Origin: Sipunculus nudus | Lineage: Eukaryota > Annelida > Sipuncula > Golfingiida > Sipunculidae | Direction: 5' to 3' | NCBI GenBank assembly: GCA_026874595.1 | Contig: CM049317.1 | Coordinates: 58,766,118 to 58,830,117, forward strand | DNA: 64,000 bases | In this document: positions 1-11,199 of the stretch, in pieces | Numbering within the stretch: position 1 is the first letter of the stretch | Layout of the letters: every line of letters begins with the position of its first letter | Program-made: the position numbers and the translations under genes | Notes under the pieces: model-generated | Databases searched by the model: none | The model's input: the letters and a program-made list of their open reading frames with translations, nothing else | Told to the model about the DNA's origin: nothing

Positions 1-37
<37 letters not shown>
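1..37. repeat. (TA)n microsatellite
   Basis: An uninterrupted TA run reaches the left edge of the window. Confidence 0.95.
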
Positions 38-45
<8 letters not shown>

Positions 46-929
46 TAATATTAATCTTCTATGAGGTTTATTTTGAATTGGCGGGTTTTTAAAAGGGCTG
101 CTGTCTTAAACCCTTTAAAGAAATTATGACATGTATTTGAAATATAATTTTTTCACCCATAAAGGTATGATTAAAGCTGGAGTAATCTTCTGTTGATATA
201 TGCACCGACTCAAGAATTGTCGAAAATGTATGTATTTTTCCTTCAAGTTTCACGTATTCTGCCTTCTTCGATAAAAAATGTTCATTACGCATGATATAAA
301 CATTCGACCGATCCATATACTGTAATTAGTTCTAGAGGAAGGAGAAAAAAGTTTGTGTGTGTATGCCCTTTTTTGGCAAATGATGCTGGGTCGTGTTAAT
401 GCATCTAAGCAGAAAATTTGAGGCAGAGAGTAAGGGAGCACTTTAACAAAATCCCTTATTTCACATACGTTTTTATGTGTATCCATTTGAGTGAGCAAAA
501 TATCTATCAGCTGCCACGTTTTCACACATACAAAAATCATTTCCCTGGAATTTTACCGATATCTGGTGTGTTACAGTGCATCTGCACTATCTAGGGCCAC
601 CATAAGGTATACATTAACTATATGAAGAACCATAATCAGCTTTTAGAGCGTTACAATTTTATCAATATGTCAGATCAAGACTTGACTGTATATATACTGT
701 CATTACACAATGCACAGAAGTGGACGAACAAGAGAACGAATCTGCTGTTTAGTGTTAGTGGGCGTCACAATCTGACCCCCACAATGCATCGTGGTTTCTA
801 AATACACATATGGCGAAAGGACTATAGAAAATATAGTGAAGAGGATATTGTAGTCGTTTAGATATGTTGGATGAGCAAGTTTTTTAATTACATAAACGTT
901 GGTGTGTTTTTTTTCGTAAAGACTTCAGG
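38..929. other. No gene seen; AT-rich intergenic or intron
   Basis: Short open frames occur on the minus strand (89-316, 250-540), but they lack a recognisable domain and paired splice sites. This could be intron or 3' flank of the minus-strand homeobox gene, whose last exon was not found. Confidence 0.5.
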
Positions 930-1175
930 GAATAAGTAATATTTTGCAAACATGCGCCTGTGAAGTGTAAACAGAAAGTGTTTCCTTGAAATCTAGCAAA
1001 TTTTGCTTTCTAAGTTTGACAGTTGAGAAAAATGGTCCTGGCCGTCCCACACTGCCTTTTAGGAAACGTTCGTTTTGAGTACAAACGACCTCTGGCGGTA
1101 GAGTGCTGTCATTAGTGACGCATATTAGAAAGGGATGAGCTTGACAGACACATGCATGGGTTGTCCGTGGCACCT
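930..1175 (-). repeat. Dispersed repeat, copy 1
   Basis: The reverse complement of this block matches 41475-41655 in order: a CCGCCAGAGGT word, then a CTCAACT word, then GAAACACTTTCTGT, then GCGCATG followed by CAAAATATTACTT. The 82-residue minus-strand ORF here is therefore repeat-derived, not a gene. Confidence 0.75.
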
Positions 1176-1798
1176 ATATTTGACATCCCTTCTGACAGCC
1201 TTGAAGTATGTTAAACAGGTAGTATGACGACTACACCCATTTGACAGCTATAAAATTGTCGATATGGACTTTCTAAATTTTCAGTTCACCCTCTTCAGGT
1301 GGTATTTTGTATTTACCGCCGTTAACAGGTTTGTCTGTAACAGGGTTGCTAAAAATAGTTATGAACGAATATTTATGAAATATATTTAAGCGGGCTATTG
1401 TACCGAGCGCTGCCTTTACCATGCCCTTACGTGACTGGCTGACACAAGTGTTACGTCATATTCAGAATTTAGATGTAAATTAATTTACCAGTACACGTTG
1501 GTTTTATACTTTTGGAATTAGGCATGACAATGTCAGAAATACTGGGTTTTCAATGTTTTTTATCAATTTAGTTGGAGGGTTCATTTAGTTGACATCAAAG
1601 TAGAGTACCAATGAAATTTTGACAAAAATAAAGAAAATAAATTTTCTGTCAGGAAATGGCGTCAGTTTGCCAGAATCTCTATTTATAAATACAAAAGTAT
1701 CATATATTATAATGGAAATTTGAATTGGTTTGTTTGACCTAAATATGATATACAAAAAGACACACGGACGGACGGACATGCATCAGGTCACGACTTAC
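1176..1798. other. Presumed intron 3' of the homeodomain exon
   Basis: This sequence follows the GTAAGT donor of the homeodomain exon on the minus strand. No acceptor followed by an in-phase open frame was recognised, so the terminal exon probably lies left of the window. Confidence 0.45.
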
Positions 1799-2033
1799 CT
1801 AAAACGCTGGTCGATTCTTGCTTTTTCAATCCTTTTGTCTTTGGCTCTTCTGTTTTGGAACCAGATTTTTATCTGTGTCTCTGACAGCCTTAGCGTGTCT
1901 GCCAGCTCCAGGCGGCGGGACCGGCTTATGTACTCGGCTCTCTGGTACTCAGTCTCCAGACGGAGAGTCTGCTCGGCTGTGAACGTCGTTCTCTGCCGCC
2001 TTGTGGCGCTGTCACGTCGTCGGCGCCGAGGAA
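1799..2033 (-). CDS. ro: Homeodomain exon of rough-type gene
   Basis: The acceptor is a pyrimidine-rich tract ending TTTTCATGTAG, with the exon starting at 2033. The donor AG|GTAAGT ends the exon at 1799. It is 235 nt long, entered in phase 1 and left in phase 2. A run of five arginines precedes the homeodomain. Base composition is distinctly GC-richer than the flanks. The plus-strand ORF over this exon is a shadow. Confidence 0.93.
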
Positions 2034-5000
2034 CTACATGAAAAGAGGTTGGATAATATATAGAAGCTAATCTGCACAAGATATTTTCTTGACAAAACTT
2101 ATGTCAATCAGTCACCGGCTGTTAAATTCCAAATACAGGCGGCTCTAACATTCACACAAATACAAGCATAAACAAACAATAGCAAGTAAAACAACAACAG
2201 CAGTAATAATAATAATAATAATAATACATTTTTATTATTATCATTATTATTATTCATAACGCATCGAATTACTTAATAGAAGAACTCCATCTTTCTTTAT
2301 GTGACCATAATAAATAAAGAGATAATTGTGAACCTGTATAGTTTATTTTTGTTATGTTTAATCAAAACAGATAGTTAAGATAAGGGGAAGGGGAGGAAGT
2401 CGTTATTATTATTATTATCATTATTATTATTATTATCATCATATATTTTTATCTATATCAGAGACAGAACAGAGACAGAGATTTAAAAAAAAAAAGCGGA
2501 ACCAGTCAATAAATACCAGCAGCTTAACAGCAGCTGACTGATACTATTATTGTGCTAAATCACAATTCAGCTAAGATTCCTTGTGAATGGAATGGGCAAT
2601 GCGGTATGCATAATGCGGACATAATCGCTATTCACTAAATACATAAGTACATGTTGCGGCATGTGTAATGCATATGTTACAACCCACATTGTAATAACCG
2701 GCACATATTGTAATAACAACCCATATTGTAATAAAAAAACCGGCTTATATTGAAATAACCATATCCTGTCCATATTGTAATATAATCGTAAGTGGGTAAA
2801 ACGACCCATATTGTAATAAAATCGTAAGTGGTAAAAATGGCCAATAATGCTGAAGTTAAAATTTCATGCAAATTAACCTAGACAATTCAAATATTAATTT
2901 CTCTTCACACGAATGGGTAAGTGAACATACAAGTATGAAAAGCCACTGGATTTACATAATGACTTTCTGTTTAAATGAACCAAAATGCCGGTGACCAAGC
3001 AAATAGGAGCAGAATATGGCCACGAGTTGTGTCAATACTTTTGTGTAAAACAGTGTTTTGAATGGATGATAAAGTATTTAAACAGAATAGCTCGAAAATA
3101 AGGTAATGGTCCAAAATAAACACCAGTTGCAAATCTTTTACCTGACAATAATACTCTGACCCAAAGTAAGTTTTAGATAATCAACAATATTGGAGAGCTA
3201 GCTCAAACTTGTACAGAACCGAGCGATAATGGGTGATCAGATATAGTTTACGAGCTTGGAAATAAGTTCAAGGTAGAAAATATATATCAGGTGCAAATCT
3301 GTCTCTCGTGACTAATATTGCAGTCGAAGGTTAGTTTTTGAAAACACGGTCATATTGGAACTCTAGCACACAGGGGCAGAAGAAACAAAAAAAATAATCA
3401 GTAGTTTTGCACTCGGGGGGCCCAAGAAAATTCAACTAAACATTTAGCCCAAAATTTTGATAAAAAAAATTAAACTCATCAACCCTTGAATCGTCCCCTC
3501 CATACGGAGAGAGGCTTAATAAATGAAGTTAAGGAGAACTGTTATATGTTGTTAAAATGAAGAAAATGGAGAAAATTCAAGAATATTATGCACACTAGTA
3601 CCAAGGGCAATTCATCCGTTTTTTCATATCTGTCTTTGTTCAGTAGCTCGGAGAATAATTCATGGTGAGATGCGCTAAAAATGAACAATATTGGCCAGTT
3701 TCATTACAATATGGGACTGTTATTACAATATGGGTCGGTATTACGGCCCAGATCGTAATAACCATTCCATATGTATTAATGGCTCGTATTGTAGTAGAAA
3801 TGGCCATTTTTTGTATTAAAACGGCCAATTTTATAATAATAGCTAATACTGTTATAATGAATGAGTACCATTGTAATAACTTTACCGCGCCTTTGCTCAG
3901 CATTGTGGGCGTAAAAAAGGCAAAAAAGCCAATATTGTAAAAAAAAATAAAGTTTAGTTGATAATGATTCAATTTATATCAAATTTACTTAGACAAAATA
4001 AATATTGACTTCTTGTGAAGCGAATGCTTACGTGAACATACAAATATGAAAAGTACTGGATTTCAATTATGACTGCATCTGTTATACGTACTTATGAGTA
4101 ACCAAAATGGCTGTCATTCTAGAAGGTATTCTCAAACGAAATATCGCCTGTTAGAGTTTGGATTTATTCTTGAGCTTTAACATGTGTTATTTCAATATGG
4201 GCCGTTTTTTCCACTTCTCGTTTTTATTACAATATGGGTCGGGTATGAACATTACAATATGGGTAGTTTTCATAACAATATGGGCCGTTATTACAATATG
4301 GGTCGTTTTTATTACAATATGGGTCGTAACAGCGTTTCCGGCAAAACGACTTTTTGAGCGGTTTTTGCCGGTTCCGCATGGTATACCGGAACGACACATA
4401 GAAAATATGCGTGCTGCCCTGCCGGTACATATGAAATCACTCGCGCATTCCGTACGTTAGGAATCTCAGCTTTATAGGGTTCGCGCGCCCCTTTGTGACC
4501 TTCTTTTATACGACCCTTAGAGCTCTCAGGGCTGTCGTCTTAATATAGACCTGTCCAATGTAGATTTATATGTGAACTATATTTTTAAATAAAGCTGATG
4601 GCAATAATGGCAATTTAGCAAACAAAAGGTATGTGGAAAAATTTAGTCCAAAGTTTGGTGTCGGTTGTTTAAGCAGGGGGGATCCATTATTAAGGATAAG
4701 AAGGGGTTCAACTCAGGAGGATTAATGACAAAACCTCAACTAGGGACCCATTGGTCTCGACGCTCAGCTGACTTGTCTATTAATATAGTTTTAATGAGCT
4801 TTTTCAAAGTGCGGGCCCTGTGACCTTGACCTTGACCTTGTGAAAAAATCTAAGAACTTACTATCCTTGAACATACAGCATTAAGATTATTATAACAATT
4901 TATTTTAAATAAGGGGGGGTCTACTATTAAACAGACACTTTGATCTTAGCAAGTAATTCGTATCTAAAAGAGTTTAACTATAAGTGTGTTCAAGGATATA

Positions 5001-7351
5001 GTTGTAGAAACAGTGAAACCTCGTTGTGTTGAACTCCGTTAAGTAAATTTCCCGCAAGTGTCGCATTCGAAGGTGGAGTTCCTGCAAAACACCGTTAAAA
5101 CCTTACTAATTTAACTCCTTTTGTGTCGAACTCGGATGTGTCGAAAAACTTTATGTGTCGAGGTGTTTTGTTGGTCCCCAGCTAGTATTTCTATCGCTTA
5201 ACTCGAAGTCATGTCGCTTGAATGGTTGGATAACAGTGCACGGCCCGTCAATCGTGATTGGGCCGTGATGACCGGTTATACATAATTAATACCGGTGTAA
5301 CAGGCCAGATTATACCCCCTGCCCAGTTTATACCCGGGTATATTTTAGCCTAGGCCCGATTATACCCCGGGGTATATTCCGGCCTAGGCTGTTTTATACC
5401 CCTCCAGGCCAATTTATACCCCTGACACGAATCACAGAAACTGACTTGTATCAGGCCAGATGCGGATATCCATTTGATCAACAGTATTTAAACATACCTA
5501 ATCTTAATTCTTATAAATTATTTGTAATATCTATTTTCTATCACCACGCATTATTAAATATCAGATTAAAATAATTAAGGGCTACTCCAAACCATGGATC
5601 ATTCATCCTTTGGATTATGCATGATATCAGAATCATGTGTGAATTTAAATGTAAGTTTAATTCAACACTGTCACGTTAAAACTTACAATATTAGTTTTGA
5701 TACGAAATAACTATAGAGAATAACATATTTAGTAACTTCCTTAAGCCAAAATTTATTCAATTGAAATTACATTAGCACTGTACTTTTAAATACTTTTATA
5801 AATATTTGTACATCGTGTTACTATTTGCTGATAGAGTTATTTTAAATGTGGATATTGTGTGGTCGGTTTGAACTAACTTGAACTCTCATATTAGATGATG
5901 ATATAATTTCGGAAAATCCAAAGACATAACACTGTTATGTAGTATAACGCGTTTATACACACTTACATACCGAACGCCTTAGATATCATTCACTTATACA
6001 CTCGATTATTACATTAAATTAATAAAAACACTGACAGAAGGCGAGTCATTTCGTAAAAAAATACAATTATTTAAGGTATAAAGCACAGCTTTTAAAAGCA
6101 AAAGGGGGTATAATCGAGCCTAAGGGGGTATAAAATGGACTAGGCCAGAATATACCCCGGGGTATGATCTGGCCTGGCCCATTTTATACCCCGGGTATAG
6201 TTTTGGCTAGGCCAGATTATTAATAAACTAAAACAAAACGAAATCTTGTGTCTAGGATAAACATACAGGACTCTATATATAGGGAGGAAGATGACACCTT
6301 GCAGACTGACTCTTATTTACCATAGAGCACGTCAAACTGCTTTACTGCTTCACTTTTGTATTTACCTAATCCTATTTTGGTGGTACTTATGTGCTTTTTA
6401 ACTATTAATAAATAAATTTAATATAAAGTTTATGTTGTTCTTTCACGCAAACATTTGTTAGTACTATATAATATAGGCCCTATACATAAGAAGTATTTAT
6501 CGATAATAATCAAGGCTGAAGAAGGTTGAATATAATGAACATCGGTTGTCTCGAACTCCGGTTGTGACAAAGTAAATTAAACAGTCCCTTGACACAACGA
6601 GGTTTTACTTTATATGTAAACTCTCTCATTATAAAAAAAAATCTATAGTCGATGTTCTGTAATATTTTCAACGATAATATTTATATAAAATAAATATTAT
6701 CGGTGAATGAAAATATGAAATATTATATAAAATTATAACAGAAATGTTAGAAAAACTCCAACAAGTCACAATTATATTTTGTACAGATTTAATACGAGGA
6801 GTCGATAAATTCTGTTATTCACTCCTGCGCATAAAACTCTTTTTTTTTATTTATTTTTTTATTTGCAGTCTGTGACTATAACAAAATAATGAATTTCAGA
6901 ATTCATTAATCCAAAATTACAACTCCACATTTGCCATGTTTAGCTCCACAAACAGTCGTCAACTGCACGATAAAATATACCCTGAAAACGATATACTAGA
7001 CTTACCATATGCATATGGTCTGCTAATGCATGTTGAAATATACCCTGAAAATTACACATTTTACTTACCATATAACTTTGGGAAAAGAAAGGCATGACCA
7101 GGAGGGCCGAACTGTTGCGTACACGCACCGGGATACGGAAAGTGTGATAGCGACGTTTGCTGGTATAACCCGGAAGGTGATCTCTCTTCCGGTTCCTCCG
7201 CGGTCACATGACCTCTTACGAGACCCAGTGGACCTCGATAGAGCGTTCGATCAGATGAGCCATCTCGCTTTGTGGTCAGTTCACACACTGGCGGACCATG
7301 TCGACCCACGTGCACTGGTATCGGGCGCTTAATGTTTCCTGTAAACGCCAT
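1799..7351 (-). CDS. ro: Rough-type homeobox transcription factor (two exons seen, 3' end missing)
   Basis: Spliced coding span: exon 1 is 7351-7069 and exon 2 is 2033-1799. It encodes a sequence-specific nuclear DNA-binding protein of the ANTP superclass. The homeodomain (residues about 105-164 of the joined frame) has the invariant W48, F49, Q50, N51 and R53 within [11 protein letters not shown]. It is followed by [12 protein letters not shown]. The YISRSRR helix-2 region and the RIEKA-x-IDQ extension just after the domain are what I know as typical of Drosophila rough and its lophotrochozoan orthologues, hence the name. Exon 1 ends in phase 1 and exon 2 restores exactly the homeodomain frame, which supports joining them across a 5.0-kb repeat-filled intron. 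The start ATG at 7351 sits in CGGATGG. The protein is incomplete: the frame continues through a GTAAGT donor at 1798 and off the window. The assignment to ro is strong for the homeodomain and moderate for exon 1. Confidence 0.82.
1825..2004 (-). other. Homeodomain (60 residues)
   Basis: Positions R5, F8, L16, W48, F49, Q50, N51 and R53 of the canonical numbering are all present. Gln50 predicts TAATTA/TAATGG-type recognition, as in other ANTP-class proteins. Confidence 0.95.
2203..2443. repeat. AAT/ATT microsatellite patches
   Basis: Runs of (AAT)n at 2203-2226, (ATT)n near 2231-2255 and (ATT)n at 2405-2443 lie in the homeobox gene intron. Confidence 0.85.
2690..2825 (-). repeat. ATTACAATATGGG array, left arm
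   Basis: About five spaced copies of the word read on the minus strand, separated by 8-25 bases that often contain ACCGG or CGACC. Confidence 0.85.
4186..4330 (+). repeat. ATTACAATATGGG array, right arm
   Basis: Six copies of [AT]TNCAATATGGG, mostly followed by [TC]CG and separated by 10-25 bases. They are the inverted counterpart of the array at 2690-2825. Two further copies lie at about 3703-3745. Confidence 0.9.
4821..4840 (+). promoter_or_regulatory. Three direct TGACCT half-sites
   Basis: TGACCT is repeated three times with 6-bp periodicity, which matches the nuclear-receptor half-site AGGTCA on the minus strand. It may be only a simple repeat. Confidence 0.25.
5007..6612. mobile_element. 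Pogo/Tigger-like non-autonomous DNA element
   Basis: The left end, about 5007-5040, has CAGTGAAACCTCGTTGTGTT. The right end, about 6590-6612, read in reverse gives AAGTAAAACCTCGTTGTGTC, an imperfect terminal inverted repeat. The CAGT...ACCTCGTT pattern resembles Tigger/pogo termini (from memory of the family). GTGTCGAACTC words recur inside. No transposase ORF is present. Another element is nested within it. Confidence 0.55.
5292..6218. mobile_element. Nested palindrome-rich element with TTATACCCC termini
   Basis: It is flanked by ATTAATA on both sides (5285-5291 and 6219-6225). The left 170 bp alternate GGCC[TA]-type words with TTATACCCC and TATACCCGGG. The right 115 bp contain the same words on the opposite strand. 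The middle, about 5460-6100, is AT-rich with no ORF. The class is not recognised. Confidence 0.55.
6973..7080 (-). repeat. 63-bp direct duplication covering the exon 1 donor
   Basis: AAATATACCCTGAAAA occurs at 6973 and 7036, and CTTACCATAT at 7001 and 7064. Both are exactly 63 bp apart. Each copy carries an ATG|GTAAGT-type splice donor on the minus strand. Confidence 0.85.
7069..7351 (-). CDS. ro: Exon 1 of rough-type homeobox gene
   Basis: The ATG at 7351 opens 94 codons plus one base, ending at a perfect GTAAGT donor (7068-7063). The frame carries Pro-, Gly- and charged-residue-rich sequence and ends [10 protein letters not shown], with no recognised domain, as is usual for the N-terminus of a homeodomain protein. 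GC content is raised relative to its surroundings. Phase 1 at the donor matches the phase 1 acceptor of the homeodomain exon. An opposite-strand ORF (7030-7332) is a shadow. An alternative is that this exon belongs to another minus-strand gene. Confidence 0.7.
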
Positions 7352-7881
7352 CCGTTATTATTAAAAGCCTTTGTATCATGCAATATTGCTGTAGTTACAC
7401 TATTTCATTGAGTCATTATAACTTATCAAAAAATAAAATGTCATTAATGTTACTTTTTATATAACCAATCTGAAGTGATTTAATCTGTCATCAGATTAAC
7501 CAGCTGTTAGTATCTCTATTTGTTTAACAGCCAATAGTTCAAACATATTAGCCGGTTCTGTTGCTGACACTTAAACACAATTCCCATTTTCAGCGACAAG
7601 ACAGAAAATGTCCCCGTCTAAAACTGGACCCAGTGTCTGTCCTCTAATTATCAGGTAGTGGCAATTTTACTCCTGAGAAAACCACGATGATCTTTAACAG
7701 TCAGCGCATCTTTTCATCTCCTCTCTGTTTACCTTGAGTGTCCCGCATCAGTCGCACTCGTTAACCTCAAAGCAAATCCGATAATTAAAAATTCTTCAAT
7801 TTACACCGCAAAGTGCCGTCAAACGGGCGGGCGGAGTCCCGCGGGAGTGGAGCGACGTCGTGAGGACGTCAAGAGACATAT
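7352..7881 (-). other. Putative 5' UTR of homeobox gene
   Basis: This interval lies between the predicted start site (TTCATA initiator, A at 7881, 30 bp from the TATA box) and the exon 1 ATG. It assumes no intron in the leader. It includes TAATTA words and a CG-rich block at about 7820-7870. Confidence 0.35.
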
Positions 7882-8560
7882 GAACAGAAAAGGAGACACA
7901 ACACTTTTATACCTTAAGCCTGTACTTGTTCAGGATTAAGATAATTTATGTGGACAAATTATCTGCCAATTTCCGAAAGCTTCTCATTTCCTCCCCATTA
8001 GGCGCACACAGCCGGAGCTTTTGTGTGAAGGAAACGCGGGCACCTGCCCTTCTTGGGCTGGCGGGGACCAGCAGGGATGAGGAGGCTGGAGCTTACGTGC
8101 GGCGCACTGTGCTAATTGTACATCTAATGAAACAGTCGCTAGGTAATTGATCGTAGTAATTAGGCTCCAGTACGGGATCACGCTAGCCTCGCGTTACCTT
8201 TCTCCGACCGGCTGCCTTTGCTAGACAGTGATTAACCCGTTCTTTGGGGTTGGAAGTGGACAGGTGATCGGTCTTTGGGGCTGGCGGGTAGGCAGCTGGC
8301 GTGAGGAGCCGCCAGGGCTTGGCCAGCTTAAACCCCGCAGCAATGCTATTAAGTGGCTCTCCGGGATTTCAGTTCTAAAGACCTGCACGATATTATACAA
8401 CTGGCCGCTTGTATCCCTGTCTTACAGTACGAGGTTTGATCAGCCATTTTGTCTGCAAACAGGTATTTTATTCCGCACCGGTCGCTGTTGTACCGCATAA
8501 TTACCGTCACCTGACTCTAACGCTGGTCATGTTCTTTCTTCAAAGAACCAATGTCTGCAA
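7600..8560. promoter_or_regulatory. Candidate promoter and conserved non-coding block
   Basis: This is about 960 bp of balanced composition with no repeat signature, in contrast to the AT-rich, repeat-filled surroundings. It contains several ATAATTA, GTAATTA and CTAATTA homeodomain-type words embedded in GC-rich stretches, a CG-rich patch at 7820-7870, and the TATA box. ORFs here (7926-8150, 8228-8500) have no domain or splice support. Confidence 0.4.
7904..7911 (-). promoter_or_regulatory. TATA box, homeobox gene
   Basis: TATAAAAG on the minus strand, followed 30 bp downstream by TTCATAT, which fits an initiator. It lies 553 bp upstream of the exon 1 ATG. Confidence 0.45.
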
Positions 8561-8591
8561 TAAATGTTATGAGCAATCCTATACACCATAA

Positions 8592-9090
8592 AGAATTATT
8601 TTGTTTTTAATACCAGGCGCATTATGAACCATGATGTATTTAAACAGACTACTGTCAACATGATGAAATGTCCCATTTCACTCTCAGATGGACGCAAGGT
8701 CACATTAAAGACCCCATTAAAGAAGGATTTTGGTATTCGATATCTCTACGTGATTTCATGAACCAGACAGTCTCTGTATAAAAGCTCTTAATAACCACTT
8801 ACATACTGTCTGTTCGTAATTTATAACAACAACAAATTTAAAACATCAGATGTTGATTTTATCTTGACTTCTGGTATGCGGTAAACTTTTGAGAAATGAA
8901 ATCGTACAATTTGAATTCAGTTTCAGTCTACAGGGCATATATACATATAATGTATACTTTTATTTTTTTTTTCTCCAGGGTTGGTAGCAATCTAGCCACG
9001 ATATCATGGCAATCATATTTTATAACTAATACATCGAATGAATAAATATCGAACTCAACAGACACGCCCATGGTAAATCTACAATTTTAT
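8592..9090. other. No feature seen
   Basis: AT-rich unique-looking sequence without an open frame, repeat or paired splice signals that I can support. Confidence 0.4.
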
Positions 9091-9094
9091 TTTT

Positions 9095-9465
9095 TTATAC
9101 TTTTGGTGGAGATAACCCACTCCATTGTTTATGCTCTCTTATCTAATTCTTAATCTAGGTATGTACATCTGCAGAGTTACATTTCGGTTTTGGATTACCT
9201 AGCAGTAGCACTCGGCTCCTAATATATTATTTTTTGTATCCTGATGTCCGCATTACTGGGTCATTACACCAAGGAACCCCCAAAGACGCACTCGTTTGTG
9301 AGGGATACCCGACTGTAGAGCACAGCCTTCCCATTAAGCCTGCAGAGCGCTCACCCTGGGTTGGTGAGGGCCGACCGTGAAAATTTCACCGCTTCGGCTG
9401 AGATTTGAACTCACGACCTCCCGGCTTGAGTCCTGTGCTCGACCCCTGAGCCACAGAAGCCGGTT
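9095..9465 (-). mobile_element. tRNA-derived SINE, copy A
   Basis: Read on the minus strand it starts with a tRNA-like head: CCGGCTTCTGTGGCTCAGGG (box A region) followed by GTGAGTTCAAATCTC (box B region). A body then contains AGGCTTAATGGG and GGTTCCTTGGTGTAATGACC. The same order of words is found at 21110-21512 and 55205-55592. It is not a functional tRNA gene, because the acceptor stem is not completed. Confidence 0.82.
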
Positions 9466-10040
<575 letters not shown>

Positions 10041-10534
10041 GCTGGTTAGTTAGTAGTTAGTTCGCTCCTCGGTTTTCGTTGTGTAGTTTTAATAACGATT
10101 AAAATATAACGAAAAGGTGATCAAGGATTTTGTGTTTTAGACACCATTTGGGTCTTTATTTTTCCACTGGTAACGTTTAAAATTAACAGGTCATAAGCAT
10201 CTCAAAAAAGGTACGTCTTCAGTCCATTTTTAAACTGATCAAGTTTAAAGACGTCTCGTTAATCATCTGGTAAGTTGTTCCAGATAACTCGTGCCACATG
10301 GGAACCGACAGACTAACAGAAACTAACAGAACTAACAACTAATCAACAGAACTGGCAAAATCCCCCAAACAATCCTAAACTTGTTTTAAATTCATTATAG
10401 ACTCCATAAAGTATTCATTATTTTGAACCTGGTACGGTGTCTTCTGATGGTAAACATATTATTGAACTTTTAATTAATTTTTAACATGAGTTCGAAACAT
10501 TTGAAAAAAAATTAAAGGTGCACTATTTTTAGGA

Positions 10535-10800
10535 CATAGTAAAAGTAAACCACTGTTTATAGGATTATTATTAAACTACATAACAATATCTCAAAAGTGT
10601 TTTTTTTTCTTGTTATCCTCTACTGTGTGTCTTCTTGTTGAAAAATGAAATTTTAAACTTTTTATTTTATTAAAATTTAAAATTTCATTTTCAGGTAGAT
10701 ACATATATGATTCAGGAAAACAAAAAAAAGCGCGTTTGAGATATTGTCGTGTTGTTTAATATTAGCCTGCTAAACAGTGGCTTGCTGTTACTTGGTACTT
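10535..10800. mobile_element. Fold-back MITE (long hairpin)
   Basis: The left arm has AAACCACTGTTTA ... AACAATATCTCAAA. The right arm, reversed, reads AAGCCACTGTTTA ... GACAATATCTCAAA. The arms meet at a loop around 10660 that is itself a GAAATTTTAAA palindrome. The arms are about 120 bp each and roughly 75-80% alike by eye. It has no coding capacity. Confidence 0.8.
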
Positions 10801-11199
10801 GAAATAAGAATTTAAAACAACGTATGGATTGGTATTATATATCGGGGTTTTGTCAGTTCTGCTACTTTCAAGCATAATTAGTTCCAAACATTGAGTGTAT
10901 ACAATTTTTATCCCAGCATCTGAAATTAGTTTATCATAACTAATTATGTTCAGTTTGGAAAAATTTAATTAATTTACATTAAAATGTAAAATGTAAATGC
11001 TCTTTGTATACCTTATTTTAGCATTACCTACACATCATAAAAAAGAAAATCATGCATAAATATATTCCTGAAATTATGAAGTGTATTCAAGAGAGTACGA
11101 GGTGTAATATTATTAACATTTACAAGAAACTGAAAATTATTTACCCAGACGAACCCGTTTACAACTGTTTCCCACCTAAATTGTGACACTTTCGTGGAG

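Larger units (their letters stand above)
2570..4471. mobile_element. Putative DNA transposon with inverted ATTACAATATGGG arrays
   Basis: The ends are inverted: CTAAGATTCCTT near 2570 and the reverse complement of GGAATCTCAG near 4462-4471. Just inside them, the left end carries arrays of CCCATATTGTAATAA and the right end carries the same word on the opposite strand. The interior holds two diverged direct copies, about 2845-3000 and 3920-4110, sharing GTGAACATACAA followed by TATGAAAAG. No transposase is visible, so it would be non-autonomous. It lies in the homeobox gene intron. No target-site duplication was proven. Confidence 0.6.

Noticed and set aside
1730-2041. Plus-strand 103-residue ORF over the homeobox
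   Set aside because: It is the antisense shadow of the homeodomain exon, with Ser/Arg-rich translation typical of a reverse-complemented coding exon.
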